Shown: positions 24,323 through 38,100 of the stretch, piece after piece
How positions within the stretch are numbered: the stretch's first letter is position 1
Layout of the letters: every line of letters starts with the position of its first letter
Source of the DNA: Phoebastria nigripes
Taxonomy: Eukaryota > Chordata > Aves > Procellariiformes > Diomedeidae
Length of the DNA stretch: 64,000 bases
Direction: 5' to 3'
NCBI GenBank assembly: GCA_035582835.1
Contig: JAYKAV010000911.1
Span: forward strand, 1,151,600 to 1,215,599
Notes under the pieces: generated by a model
The model's input: only the letters and a program-made list of their open reading frames with translations
Told to the model about the DNA's origin: nothing
The model's database searches: none
Program-made: the position numbers and the translations under genes

Positions 24323-27300
24323 ATTCTGCTTGTCCCTGGACTTTGTACACAAAAGGAACTCCTTAAATGCCTGTATCTTACTGTTATTGTTATTATTGCA
24401 TTCTCAGCATTGTAGTACCTGAGCAGATTTACGTTATTTAGAAATACAGCAATTCTCCAGAAGATAGGTTTGAGACAATAATCCCATTTCTAGACTTGGG
24501 CACAGATTAGTTCCTTATCAAAGCATCCAATGTGGAAAATCAAAGACAAACGTGAAACAAACTTTTTTTTTTGCAGTTCTTTGAAGTTACTTCTCTACCA
24601 GCAAACAGCTGCTTCCTGAGATATGTGTGTTTGTTTCCGAGATTCTTATTTTCTCAATACTGAACAACACTAGGTAAAAGCACCTGGAACAGGACTGGAA
24701 CAGGATTAAAAGAATATTGGAAATTACTATGTTGTTATAGCTGTGTATAGATTAAACAACAGCATGATCATCATAGTACATCCTAGATAAATTCATCTTG
24801 AGCATGAGCATTTCTCAACAAAATTATGTGAAGCATATTACAATGTCAGCAGTGCAGGTCACACGTCAAGATGTTAAAATAGCTCAGAAATACAGACAGC
24901 ATATTTATCAACTCACATATATTTTTACCTTTATGGTCTTACCTATAGGATTTTAGACATATTAGAATGAGCAACAAATTTGAATCATCTTCAACAAAGT
25001 CACAAAATTGTCCAAACAAGCAAAAACAAACAAAGAAAAGAAACAAAACATAGGTATTAAGATGAAAATATCAATATACATAAAACTGCTGTTGTGCTGA
25101 TTTACCCAAGCTGTAGGTCTGGCCATTTTGCAAAGATTTTGAATCATGACATCCATCAATATTAACTGTATATTCAACATTGGAGTGAACTTGTCAGAGC
25201 TAGGAAGGAGCACATGCAAAGAAACAGCCAACTGAACACAAACAAATATACTCTGGTAACATGTACAGGGGAGAAAGTTACATGCAAGAAATCCATACAA
25301 CTCTGTTCACAAACATTGANAACATCTGTTAAGCAGGATGATTCAGATGCACCCAGAAAATAAACTCTGTGTTAATTACGCATATTTTTCCCATTATATT
25401 ATGGGAACTTCAGATGGATCAGGATTAAACTTTGTCTGTAAATATGGGCCAGACTATTAGGGTTAACAGGTCTTACATCTCTTTAAGAATTCATAGACAT
25501 TAAAGACTAAAACATACTTCCTTTTTAGAATTTGAAGAAGGCCTCCAAGCAGAAAAAAAAAAGAGAACAATTATGTGGTCACAGGAATAAGAAATTACTG
25601 GTTAAAAATGTTTATGCTGCTTTTGTAAAATTTTTCAAGATTTGCAAAGTATGCCTATTATGCATTATCATCACACTGTAGACTGAAATATGGAAAACAG
25701 TTAAGTTTACTAAGGCTCTCTGGTATCAGTCAGCACACACTGCATTTTCTAAAATGTATGCCCCAAAAATGTGTCTACTTATGTTTTTATTAGTTTAACA
25801 CAAAAAGTGGTAGTAGATATGTGACATGTCTGCAGAAGTAGCTGTATTGGCCTCCACAGATTACTATTTATCATCTATATACTTTTCATAACCTTTTTCA
25901 GAGAAGAACATTGATCTTTTGTTAATAAGGTAAAAAAGGAATTTTGGAGTGTTAATTTTCACCAGGAAACTTAAAGACCTTTTTTTAACTTGTTACACAG
26001 TCTGAGATCTGAAATTTGGCTTCCAGAACTACCCATGAATTGTTCATGCATTAAGTAGAGATGGTTTTCATCATCAGATCAAAGGTTTTTTAATTAATTT
26101 TCCATAATAGGCAGGTTTAATAGTGAATGTTGTAAAAATATTTAGGAAGAAAGTTTGGCTTCTATTTGCCTCTAATAGACTAAGTTTACTTAACTGCAAC
26201 TCTTTTGAATTCAGTGGTTTTAATTTAGCTTAAATGTGGTGTAAAGCAAGGACCCTTGTCTGGACATCAGTGAGAGATATTTATAAGTTCATAATAACAC
26301 CAAAATCTTTCTTTCTTTGGAAATACCACACCTAAAACCTCATAGATACATTCTGATGAACAACCTAACCAAAGGGGTGTTTCTGCTGTTGCACACTGGC
26401 TTTAAACCATTGCAACTGCAACAGTTATAGTGGTGTAAAGTTGAAGAATTTAATCCAAAAGATTAATGTAAAAAATTAAGTACTTTTTCCAGGCTTTTTA
26501 AAGATCTATTATCATAATAATGCAAAGCAATTCACAGGAAAGCTTAAGGTATTGTGAAGGTCAGATACACAGAAGATAGCGAGTTGGTAAAGAAACTTAC
26601 CACCTTCTCCAATTTCTGCTCTTTCTGCTTAGTGTTTTCCTTCTCCTTTTTCTTTTGTATTAATCCAGATTTTATTATTGTGGTTGAGAGAAGTAATAGA
26701 AAAGGGATTTCCACTGGTAATCTGATGTCATCCAGTACAGGAAAGACCATTAGCAGACCTGATATTTTGTCCTTTTGTTATGAATGTTACCAGAGCTTGC
26801 CTCCAGTCTTGTTTGACTAGTGTTTGTAAAGCCTTGTCCCATGAATGGAAATTGGCATTTTGAGATTAAACAGAGTGTGCTTTCTGAGTTTTAGTTAACG
26901 ATCAGCTTAAAGTCAGTGCAGAAATGAACAGGACTTAGAAACATTATAAAATGTTGGTATCTGATATTACCTTTCCCCAACATCACAATCAAGGGATTGC
27001 TGCTAACATACTTTCTGCAGTTGCAGGAGAAAGGCCACAAAATTTTCAGTACCCATCTCTATCCTGATCTCAACAATGTAAGACTATCTTTACGTCCCTC
27101 TGCCAATTTATTTTATTAACAGAAACCAGAACAAATATATGTAAGTATCTCTTTACTCTCAATTTCTCATTAAATGGTTGAGTTTTCAGATGGAACAATC
27201 CTTCAGATGAGCATTAAACTTAACAATTAGCACCATTTTGAGATTAGTTGTCCATCTGTTTTGTTGACTGAATCTTACCCTTTTTAAAGTCAAATGCAAA

Positions 27301-27454
27301 AGCAAGGAAAACTTCAACAGAGCTCAGATTTCCTCCAAGATGTCTTTCTCTTTCAAGATTCAGTAGTAATTTTTTCATTAGTTATGACCAGAGATTATTA
27401 TCCATAATTGGAAGTATAACATTTATCATAATAAATGTTTAAGCTGTTTTTTTT
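24323..27454. other. Unique AT-rich non-coding DNA
   Basis: No gene or repeat recognised. Overlapping short frames at 24962-25300 and 26544-26820 lack protein features. One ambiguous base lies at 25320. Confidence 0.5.
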
Positions 27455-27946
27455 CATAGAATCATAGAATCATAGAATGATTTAGGTTGGAAGGGACCTT
27501 AAAGATCATCTAGTTCCAACCTCCCTGACATGGGCAGGGATACCTCCCACTAGAGCAGGTTGCTCAAAGCCCCGTCCAGCCTGGCCTTGAACACTTCCAG
27601 GGATGGAGCATCCACACCTTCTCTGGGCAACTTGTTCCAGTGTCTCACCTCCCCCACAGTAATGAATTTCTTCCTAATATCTAATCTAAATCTACCCTCT
27701 TTCAGTTTAAAACCGTTACCCCTTGTCCTACCACTACAGTCCCTGATAAAAAGTCCCTCCCCATCTTTTCTGCAGGCCCCCTTTAAGTACTGGAACGCCA
27801 CTAAAAGGTCTCCCTGGAGCCTTCTCTTCTCCAGGCTAAACAACCCCAATTCTCTCAGCCTGTCCTCACAGGGAAGGTGTTCCAGCCCCCTAATCATCTT
27901 CGTGGCCCTCCTCCGGACCCACTCGAGCAGGTCTATGTCTGTCTTT
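27455..27946 (-). mobile_element. CR1 LINE, 5'-truncated, well preserved 3' end
   Basis: Three CATAGAAT octamers at 27455-27478 are the antisense of the CR1 3' terminal repeat and mark the element end. They are followed by the GGTTGGAAGGGACCTT block typical of avian CR1 tails. The minus strand stays open from about 27945 down to a stop at 27550-27552 and encodes the ORF2 C-terminus, with the order RRATKM, GLEHL, EDRLRELGLFSLEKRRL, DRTRGNGFKLKEGRFRLDIRKKF by family similarity. No frame break over about 130 codons suggests a fairly young copy. The 5' end is truncated, and a T-rich tract (27958-27982) adjoins it. Confidence 0.93.
27550..27945 (-). pseudogene. CR1 ORF2 C-terminal remnant
   Basis: About 130 uninterrupted codons match the C-terminal region downstream of the reverse transcriptase domain of CR1 ORF2, ending in GALSNLL and a stop at the usual family position. 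The endonuclease and reverse transcriptase domains are absent because the insertion is 5'-truncated, so this cannot encode a working enzyme. Upstream codons beyond about 27945 are Lys-rich and come from the adjacent T-tract (antisense A), not from CR1. No ATG is needed or expected: the frame is the tail of a longer lost protein. Overlapping plus-strand frames over the same interval are shadows. Confidence 0.85.
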
Positions 27947-27957
27947 GGGTTTTGGGG

Positions 27958-27982
27958 TTTTTTTTGTTTTTTTTTTTTTTTT
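27958..27982. repeat. T-rich homopolymer tract
   Basis: A T run broken by one G at 27966, next to the truncated 5' end of the minus-strand CR1. CR1 does not end in poly(A), so this may be pre-existing target sequence. Confidence 0.75.
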
Positions 27983-30900
27983 CCTGGAAGCTTATAATTT
28001 GTAGCCAACAAGTAAGTTTGTCACCTGAATCCCTAAAGCCTCAGCCAACCCTTTCATTGCAGGGGTAATCTATATCAGATGTCTGAGAACCAGTTCTCAG
28101 AAAAAAAACCTCAGCAGCACAGTTAAGCCCCTCCTAGAAGTGAAGCCCAAACAGTAAAAAAAAATCCACAGAAAGATATTTTAAAAGTTTCTTTTTAGGA
28201 AAAGGATGTTTAAAAGTAACAAAATATTAATAATGTCTTATTGCAAGAACTAAGCAAGAGCTCAAATATTCACTACCTTTAAAGNGGTAGTCAGACATCA
28301 TGACTGACATTTCCCAGTAAGTGGAGGGGGCACACACGGTAACAAACAAAAGGGAGAAAGACTTCACATCCAAAGCTTTTATAATGCTTACAAATCAGCT
28401 AGTCCAATTCATTCTTCTTTTTAATCTAATACATCCCAAAATTACTTTTCATATAAAAATTACTAAGTAGCAATCAAAACAACTAGTCAGGATGTGTATC
28501 TCCATGTGTTTCCTCGTCACACAATGTCAGGAGTAACAAAGTTCATATCTGAAACTATTGTCTCTTGCAGCACTGAAAATGACATTAAAAAAAATCCCTG
28601 ATATTCCTCTGCTTCTTTCATTTGCTTCGTGTATGTAATATAATGCCTGTCATCCACCCTGCCTTTAAACAAACATCGCAATATGTGGCTCAACTTGTGG
28701 CTTGTTCATCGCTTTGAATGAAGTGTAAGTTACTACTTAAACATTCAAGATTAGTACTGTATCAGAACAGCCAGCAACATTACTTTTTTGCTTTATTGTT
28801 TCTCATTCTAAAACTTAGAGATTTAGAAACCTGCTGCTCAAAACTATTCCAAAGAGAGTGAGAAAAACCCCTGGTCTTCTTCTGTGAGCTTCTGTTTTAC
28901 CCAGATTATGCAAGCTGTTTAAGGCAGTGTACTCAACAACACAGATAAAACTACAGTGCACTATGAGATCGTGTGGAAGTATTACAGACTAGAATAAACA
29001 TATAGATGTTGTCCCAAATGACAGACTTCCCAAATACCACTGGATTTTTAATGAAATTATTTTATTTTATATAATGAGACAGCTTGTTCAATAGAAAATG
29101 TTGTGGTAGAATTTTGACGAATACTCTAATCAGAAATTCTTCACTGCATCGGCCTCCAGTCCAAAGTGACAGGGATTAGCTGGACACTGTCCATATGTGA
29201 GGTGGTATTGTTTCTCAACTGCTTGATATCTCTTTAGTATATGGAGAGCTCTGGATTATCAAAGGTTTTAAAGGTCAAAACCAACATGCAGGAACATGAA
29301 CAGTTTGTTCATTCAGGTGTAATCCTAACCAATGACAAATATAGATCCAGCAAAGACATTTGGGTTGGGTCAAGAATTACATTAGAAAGGAGCTGCAGCA
29401 CTTACAAGTCCTGGTCTATGAACCTTCCAATACAACTGTGGCTCCAAGAGGTCACCAAATCACAAATCACAAAAAAACCCAGATTATTTTTAATTATTTC
29501 CTTATTTCCTTATTGGAGGTGCACCTACCACCAATCATCTATCTTATTTTCAGCTTCACCCAAGTTGAATCCCTGTTTAGCACTTACAGCAGTGAGGTTC
29601 AGAAGATTAACATTCATAGCAGATAGGTTCATATGGACACTGGCAACATGCCATCTCACTACTTCCCTCTCTGAATCCATAAACAGGTTGAGTAACAAAA
29701 GTCAGAGGAGGTCCTTGTGACCCTAAATAACATCTGTGAAACGGGCTTTGATGGACTTATGAAATAGTAGTCCATCCCTCTTACCAATCACAGCCATGTC
29801 TGCAGTTTCTCATGGTAACAGATACAGACATCTGAAAGACCTAAGACTCCTGAGTCACATTTCCTATCAACAGGATATTATAAACCAATACAGAAATGTA
29901 ATCTAAATACCATCTCCATTGTACTGTTGCAAATGCTTTATCTTGTACAGCTTACAATTAATACAGCAAGTCAGCATGACTTCTAAATACTGTGTGAACC
30001 ACAATATTAACTCCAAATGCCCTTCTGACAGCCTTTAACTAGACAGTCAAGGGTCAATGAACTCTGGGGATTCCAAGCTAATTTCCATATTGTTTTAGCA
30101 CTTCCTTTATTGTATTCCTTTCACCTTTCCCTGTGTATTCTTCCTCTTTTCCCCTTCTGAGAAATGGTATTTAGAAGCTGGACAGGAGATACTGATTTAT
30201 TGATAATAAGAACAAAGGTATTATAATGTTACCATGAAGGGACAGAGAGGAGCTGCCTCCTTTGATAAGGGACCTGCTGTTCCCATTGAATTGAGCGCAT
30301 GGCTCCAACTTGTTGTTGTGACTTGGAAACTTTCAGGAATTCTGAGAACAATACCAGTTGAAATTACCCAGTTTGCCCAAAATTGAAAATACTAATGTGG
30401 ACTCAAGGATCCTTGGAGATATAATTCTGGATAAAAGACCCAGTCTGATAACTGTGTAGAACCCCGTCCTTTTTCATTCTTTATATTTAATTGCCTAAGG
30501 TCACACTTATATTCAAGATGGTCTGTAAAGAGAGTATATTAAATATTGCAAAGAAATAGTAGGAAAGGCCATAGAAGACAGATGTAAGATCAAAGTCTTT
30601 GCTGTATCCACATGTTTTTGAAGTGGCTATCTCCAGATAAAGTTTTACACTCAAGCATACATAATTACTTCCTACAGGATGTAGATCTCTGAGAAGGAAA
30701 ATTCCCAAGCATTTGGTGATGTTCTTAGGGTTGATACAGCAGTATTTTAAGATGGCTGATAGATGGCAGAATGAAGAAGTAAAAGAGAAAATAAGTAAGA
30801 AATTAGCAATGGTTGCATCTCCTCAGAGGGTCTCTGTGTGTCCTGAAGCCCTGCCTCCAGTCTCCAGCAGCACGAGCTCCATGTCTTTTTTCCCAGCATG

Positions 30901-31383
30901 TGCAGTTGAGACACATACTCACTGCTTCTGCCATGGAAATTATGGATTAAGACATGGGACACATTCATATGCAAATGAGTGTTTTCATGTGCATATCTAG
31001 GGTTTGTGACCCAGAAGACTAGGAGATACGTAGATGAAGGACATTTTGAGTCCACTCTTCTTACTTGCAGACATTTGAAAGCTTGTCTTCAACATATGCT
31101 CAGATTTCTGATGTATAACCTTGTCTATCAACTTTGCTATTTGCAGTTCTAGGGAGCGTGGCTTTTCTCATCTGTTTCTTATTTTATTGCACTCTCTGAG
31201 ATGAAAGCTGAACAGCTAATTCCCTGACTTCCTTTGAGTGTTGGCTTGAAAGTTTTTTTCACTTTAATTATTTTGTCATTTACCCATATAATTCAACTTT
31301 AAAAAACAAAAACATGTGCTGTACTACTAGTTGTTATTTTTCTTATTCTGTAAAGCCCTGATGTTTGCAAAAGGTGCTGTAAA
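27983..31383. other. Unique non-coding DNA
   Basis: No gene recognised. The longest ATG-initiated frame outside repeats (159 codons, 29241-29720) has no domain, no transmembrane segment and no compositional bias of a real protein, and a second frame overlaps it on the same strand. One ambiguous base lies at 28285. Confidence 0.5.
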
Positions 31384-31450
31384 TCAAATATTACTCAGCA
31401 CTTATATAGTGCTCACTATGTTTAATGTGCTTCACAAACATCCATCCTAA
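31384..31450. mobile_element. Short ancient repeat tail (L3/MIR 3' type)
   Basis: ACTTATATAGTGCTCAC followed by GTGCTTCACAAACATC and CTAATTAATTAATGA matches the 3' tail shared by old amniote L3-type LINEs and MIR-like SINEs. The fragment is too short to classify or orient with confidence. Confidence 0.45.
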
Positions 31451-31976
31451 TTAATTAATGATAATTACTGAGCCAATAAGAAAATGTCAATATTTTGTAT
31501 TCAGGTCAGAAGGAAACAAATTTCTGTCACACTAGCAGAAACTACATTTCCAGTGGTAATACTTGCTATGTGAAGCTTGTTCAGGAGAAACCCATTTCTT
31601 TCTGTGTTACCTCTGTACATTGTGCAATGAAAACCTTAAGGTATAACTTGAATACCATTGTGGTCATGCCACATGAATAGATCCCTGTGTTTTGCAACCT
31701 GCAATATGAGTGCTAAAGACATCTGAGAACTATCAAGGACCACTCTGCTGTATGTGCTTCAATATGTATTAAAACTATTGCATGTTAGCCATAGTTCATT
31801 ATTTGTTCTATATCACGTTACCAGATTTTGCAGATGATTTAGTCTTCTATTTTCCTCTATTCCAGATGGTTTTATTTGTATTCTCCTTTTATAGTTTTTC
31901 CTCCCACCCCCAGGAAAACTTTCCATTACCAGTGGAAATGAAAGACTGTAAATACTCCAGGGAAGGAAGCATAATA

Positions 31977-32170
31977 CTTTGGTTAGTGCACAGGAGTAGA
32001 AGGCAAGAGATCTGGGTTCTCTTCCCAGCACCAGTATAAATCTTATGTAATTTTAACACTTCATCTTCACCTCTTTCTACCTTAATTTCCTTGCCAGTAA
32101 AAGAGGACAATAATCTTTTCATCCTAAAACCCCCTGTGTTTCAAGGATAAATTCACCAATGTTTTTAAGG
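31977..32170 (+). mobile_element. MIR-like ancient SINE fossil
   Basis: The MIR core layout is visible in order: GGTTAGTGCACAGGAGTAGA (tRNA-derived A-box side), GATCTGGGTTCTCTTCCCAG (B-box region), TACCTTAATTTCCTTGCCAG (equivalent to CTCAGTTTCCTCATCTG) and AAAAGAGGACAATAAT, then a weakly preserved GGATAAATTCACCAATGTTT tail. This is an amniote-wide fossil family, long inactive. Confidence 0.72.
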
Positions 32171-35100
32171 CTGATTCTAGTCTAAGAATGAATTTCCAGC
32201 ATAAATGTGGCAGTAGAAAAGCACGGTGATGGAGAACAGTTTATATTTGCCAAAAAAAGGGAAAAAAAATCCATTGTGGTGTGGTGGCAATACAGCAGAT
32301 TTCTCTGAGTGAAATACAGCACATTACTGAATAAACTGTAGGTGGAAATTGTTCCTATTCAGAAGACTTGTGACTACAGAAAACTTTCCAAAATTGTTAA
32401 TACCTAACCAACAGTATAAAACAGCAAAAGTTTCAAGTGCTTTGAGTTCCTCAGAAGCTATTCTTCTGATGTGTTTGTTTCAGTATAATTACTGCAGCAT
32501 CCCCCAAATTTCTGAACTGAAATTTAGAAAATTCTAAATTTCTAATCCTCACATGGATGGTGAGGATACTCTGCAGAAAAGAAAGGAGGAAAACCTCTGA
32601 GGCCGACAGTCCTCTTGTACCATCTTATGCTTACTTTCCTTGCTTCTAACACTCAAGACGCTCCTTCTTATTTACTGTGGGTTTTTTGGATTACTGTTGC
32701 CATTTACTTTTTTTTAAGGAAAAAAGATAATCATATTTAGTTACAGATCTTTCCAAATGCCTCTATTCACAATCTGAAAAGTAAGTAAGTGCCTTAAACA
32801 GCTATTCAGTGAGGTACGATTCAGAAAATTCCTGCATTAGCCTAGCGTGACCGCCTCTGTTTCCAGAAAACAAAACAAGAACCAGGCACTCTGGGCACAG
32901 ACTAACCAGCTTTTTTGCAGATGATGTTTTAAGTGACTTTCCAATGCCTAAGGGACAGGTCATATTGAAAATAAATCTTCAGAAAACAGCTGGCTCCAGG
33001 TTTAACATTGTAATACCTCAGAGCAGTGCATGCCTGTTTTGAATGTACACTTACAGCATATTCCAGGCTAGGTTCATTTCAGTCCTGCACTACATGCCCA
33101 TTTTAAGTATGTCCAGCATGTCAATTCACTAGCTCGCAGGCTTGCTGTGAGTAGTGATAGCGATTAAAGCTGTCAAAGGAGCCCTGATCCCATCAAGTCT
33201 AGCCAAACAAATGACAGATCTACAACTAGCCCTGGAGGAAGGAAACTGAAAGCACCACATTTTGTCCGTGTGTATGTGTTTTCATAGTGTCCCACCCGCT
33301 GAGACAGAGAGAATATATTGAACAATTTGTACAACTCGATCCCTGTTTCAGCAAACCTTTCCCACTCCAAAAGAGGCAATGACCACAACAGAAAGCAAAT
33401 CCTGAATATAAAATATTAGCACTATAAATTCCAGCGAGAGACATTATTAAAATTTCCAGCTGTATAAATGCAGCTATTAATCACTCCCAAATTAACCTTA
33501 TGCCAGCTAAATTATTATGAGTTCCTGTGTAAATTAAGTAGCTATTAGTTCCACACTCTTGATATAGACAGCAGCATTCTGAAAAAAAGGATATGGTAAA
33601 AAACGATGGTTTCAATTTACAAAGGAGTTTTGAAGAAAAAAAAAAAGTTTTCTTTTACTTCATTACAAAAGCAAAGCCACTTCACAGTACAATCTCACAG
33701 TAATTGTAGCCATATATCATAACATGTCATAACTCTAGGACAAAGCTAAGCTGCCTTTCATCTGCAAACATCTAAGAATGCACAGGAAGGTAAGTGGTGA
33801 GGTCACGGAATCTTTTCCCATATTCCACTAGAGAGCAGTATTCTTTTGTACAAAGCAGGTAGGTTATCCTCTGCAAAGCAAGCTGTGGGGAATCTATCTC
33901 CTGCTGAAAGAAGCTTCTGTGGTCGTTTATAAGAGCGCTTGTGCTTATTCTGTAGCATCAGATGTTCCCAAACTAACAGCAGAGGAAACATCCACAGCAA
34001 TGGTTTCTTATCTGTATTACCTGATGTGAGTAGTTTCTTGTAAGGTTTTTTGGCTTTTTTGTTGTTTTTTTTTTTCTGTCAAAAAAATAGTAAAAGATGC
34101 AAATAGCTAACTAATGGACTTCATTTCCAAGAAGAAGGAACTCCTGTATATCTATGCTTAAGCAAGTTTCTAATCATCTGCCTAATAATAAAGCTGCAAA
34201 AATTTTAAAAATAAGATGGTTATAATTCAGAAGAATTTGAATGTCTTCAGCTATACCAGATTTAATAACTAGTAAATGTGATGGTAAACTATTTGGGGGG
34301 AGTAGATGGGAATGAAAATCCCTGCAGCTACAAAAATCTAAAGAGAAATTTTAATGCTGCACTAAAAATATAACTAGCCCTACAGGCAATTTGTTAATAC
34401 CTGCTTTACAGATGACTTGGCAATAGAAGACACAGAAAGAAGCCTCTGTTTTGAAAATGCAGAATTTACAAATGCTTTTGTTATATAAATGTGTTTCTAA
34501 ACTTATGTCTTGATCACATGTAAACAGAAATGGGAAAACAAATAGTTTTAGGCTGCCTTAGTTGCTTGATAAGCATAAAACTCCTGGGTAATCCATTTAC
34601 TTTTCTCCTGAGAAGGAAATGAATATGTCTGTCAGGCAGCTGGGTTCAATTCTTTTTTCAGCATAAAGGTTTGTTTCTGGTGCCAGTCAGCAACAACTGA
34701 AGTGTTTCTCCCCCTTCAGGGATCACAGAACCATTTTTATCCAATTATGCTTAGGGGTTCTCCCCACCTCCGGCATGCCATTACTGTTTTTGTTTTTACA
34801 CGATCTTGAACTCTAGTCACAGGCAACAAACACCACAGGCTGGGGGCAGGGAGGGAGGGAAAAAGCTGATACTTATGTGACAACAAAAGGAAATCTGCTT
34901 CAGAACAGAGGTAACACTAAAAGGTGCGTGTTTTGTGCATTTTGATGCAAGCAGCTCTGTGTTTTTTCACTAGGGCTTGGGGTATTCACTGGTGTGCTCC
35001 ATGATTTGGCAGCGGTTGTGTACGGCAATAAACTAGATTTCTTTCCACAAACATCCCAAGCTCACACAGAGAAAACAAATTGAGGCAACACAAGACTGAA

Positions 35101-38100
35101 AGACTAAGTAAAAGATCAGGATCAGTCCTAAATATATGATAACAGATAATTTAGTACTTGAGCAGAGTCAGGTGTGTTGGGGAAGCAAAGGCAGCACCTC
35201 CCCAGTACTTACTGGCTTGACAGATGGTTAGGTCTGGACTCTTCAGTCCCACAGTCACTTAACAGCAGTTACCAAAAACCCTTTCCTGAGCTGCTAGGTC
35301 CCTCCGTCATCCCCATAGTCCCCCCAGGTAGGAAAATTTCCCATCGCCAGATGTGTAGAGCTCTTAGCAAGTTCCTGAGCTTCCCATGAATTCCCTCTTT
35401 GAAAAATGGGCTCTGATACCCTCCAGGCCTGGATTCAAAATACACATGGAGTTCACAAAGCAGAGGGCTAAAACCTGTGTGAGCATTCAAAGTAATGGGT
35501 AACAATTAAAAATGTACATTCATGTGGCACAGCTCCTTGTGAAAACATGAGAATAACACTTGAAAAGTAACCATCAAGGAAAAAAACATGTATAAAAGCT
35601 AATTCTAGTGATCAATTTTGTCCAGTGTTCAGCCTCAACGATTCTAGCACAGGCTTAGGAGTCCTGCATATAAATGCGCCAACAGGCAGCCAGTTATATT
35701 GCAGCTTATACTCAGCTAACTGCTAAGGTAACATGAGCGTTTATGGCTGCACCTTCCTAAAGGAAAGTTGGCCATCTGCTATTCCTCGTTGCATACTATT
35801 GAAGTTTTGCTTTGGCTCTGATACAAAGGGTGAACTGAATTTATTTTCCTCTTACTATTTCTGTTATTACACTACTTTGCTAACCCTTGCAATCCAAGGG
35901 ATTGGAGCAAAAGAAATGGGATGGAATCAATTTTTTATGTTTGCCCATTAGGGCATTTAAAAATGGAAAGTGCCTGTCCAAATGTGAACAATATATTTCC
36001 ATTGTTTTAAGGGAAGTGAAAACATTTCCTTTTCCATTAGGGATCCCAGAGTCTGCCTCTATTATACAGGTTTCTGACTTGCAGTATCAGTCCTTCACAA
36101 GAGAGGAGGATTGTAGGCAGCCAGGTATACTTTGTGTTTGTCTGTGTGGATGTCTTACATTCATTTGCTCTTTCCAAACTCACTTATGGAAGTTGAATTT
36201 TTTTTCATTAAAAATACAATAGTCCCATTGGTTTTGGATCCCATTAACGGTGATAAATCACTTGTAACTTGATAAAGCTGCTAGTAATTTTACAAAAATG
36301 TTGTACTGCTTTAGCCAAGAATNTGATGTGTGGGCCTTTGCATTCGTGATGCAAGCCTGAAAACTCACTGGCCTGCTCTGATCAGGACCAGCTGTTTGTT
36401 CTCCAGTTTTGTAGATCAGCTTTTAAACAAAAAAAGACAGACAAATAATTTTCTCTAGAGCTGGCACCCAGCCTCAAGAGGCAGGGAAGAAATAAAACTG
36501 CAACAAAAACTGAGGCTTTTCCATCAAGTTTAGTAAGACCTCTTTTGCTTAATAAACTAATTTGACTGTACCCTCATGTCAGTTTGCAATCCTACTCAAT
36601 ATGATATTGCTCAGGTTAGGGAAAGAATGCCTGCAGCAAAGGATGAGCATAGGTCTCTGAGTAATAAAGCTTGCTTCATAGGGTTTTCTACAGGATTCGG
36701 CCTCATGTTTTGTTTTGTTTGTTTTGGTTTTAATTGGTTGGTTTATTTGTTTGCCTAAGAAAATATGTTGTTCTCCATGAGTTGTGATTCCTTAAAATTA
36801 GCATTGAAAATATGTGTTTATATTCCTTAGTCCTTAAAATAAAAGTGGTGTCAAGATATCTGGAAAATATTTGAACATGTATGAAAACATAATAATACTT
36901 CACATCATATATAATGTCATATATAATACTGATCTTCCAGAAGTTCACAGGTTCTAATTCAGTGTTCAACTATGCATAATTTTAAGCATATAAACAGGTC
37001 CATTGTCTTATTTAAGATTACTCATATGTTTAAAAATGGACATATGTTTAAGTATCCTTCTACTTTTCTTTACACTCCTGCTGTGTGACTTTTCTCAATA
37101 AGCATACTAACTGTACAAAGAAATGAAAAAATGCTAGCGCACATATAGGCGGACATGTAACAGCATCAGAATGAGACACACAGATGATATACATGGTACA
37201 AAATACTCCAGACACTTCTATTAGGAGATTTTGTCTTTAGCATGATTGAAATCAGTGGGAGTTAGCATTATTAGGAGCAAGACACAGCTTTAGAGTAAGG
37301 GCATTAGAAGGGTATAAACACCAAAGGGGCAAACATTTCTTGCCAATAAAATACAGTTTGATGTGCAAGAGGATGTGAATGAATGTGTCACATTCCTCTA
37401 GGCAATGATGTCCTGCTGGAATAACCATGGCCCGAATACGACTGGGTTGGATTGAAGCTCTTGGTCACAACCAAAGTCAGCTGAGAGGGGAAGCTGGAGA
37501 AGGAAGCCCTGATGAACAGACAGCAGAGCACACCAAAGAGGGACGGCAGCAAGAGAAAGCAGGGTTTGCTGATGGGAGCCTTTATCAACCTGTTTGTATG
37601 GTACCAGATCAACTACTGCAATCCCTGTCTTCAAAAGCATGCTGAACTGAACAGGACTCCACGTGGGTTTTTTAAATTCCCCATTTGCTGCTTATCATTA
37701 TAGAATGAGAACTCCAGGTGATGGACTATATAGGAATACTATCTCCTGCTCACATAGATGATCCTGCTCTGGTAGAGGTTTATTCAGCTCCAAAGTTTTA
37801 TGACACATAACTAAGTCAGTAATAAAGTACCAGAGGAAAGTTGTTCCATTGCACTTGTCAACAGAGGGTGATTGAGTCAACACAGAGCTATTTGAATCAT
37901 TTCTCTCATGAGGCAACAGATAGATTTTATCCTGTGTAGGTGCATCTCTCATTCTCATCTGTTTTTCAAGGTAAAATCCAGCTTCTTTGTTTCTTGGGTC
38001 ATGTATGTTTATAGCTGTCAGACAGAAACAGAAGGCAAAAAAATTAGCAAGCAGTGCAACAGGGAATAGAAACCCACTGAACGGAAATATCAAGATCCTG

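Noticed and set aside
29241..29720. 159-codon ATG-initiated open frame
   Set aside because: Longest non-repeat frame, but no domain, no protein-like composition and a second overlapping frame on the same strand. An AT-rich 64-kb window is expected to yield a few such frames.
37698..38093. 131-codon minus frame with a hydrophobic N-terminus resembling a signal peptide
   Set aside because: It begins with TTG rather than ATG, has no recognisable family, and the same interval is open in other frames. No splice-site pair frames it convincingly as an exon.
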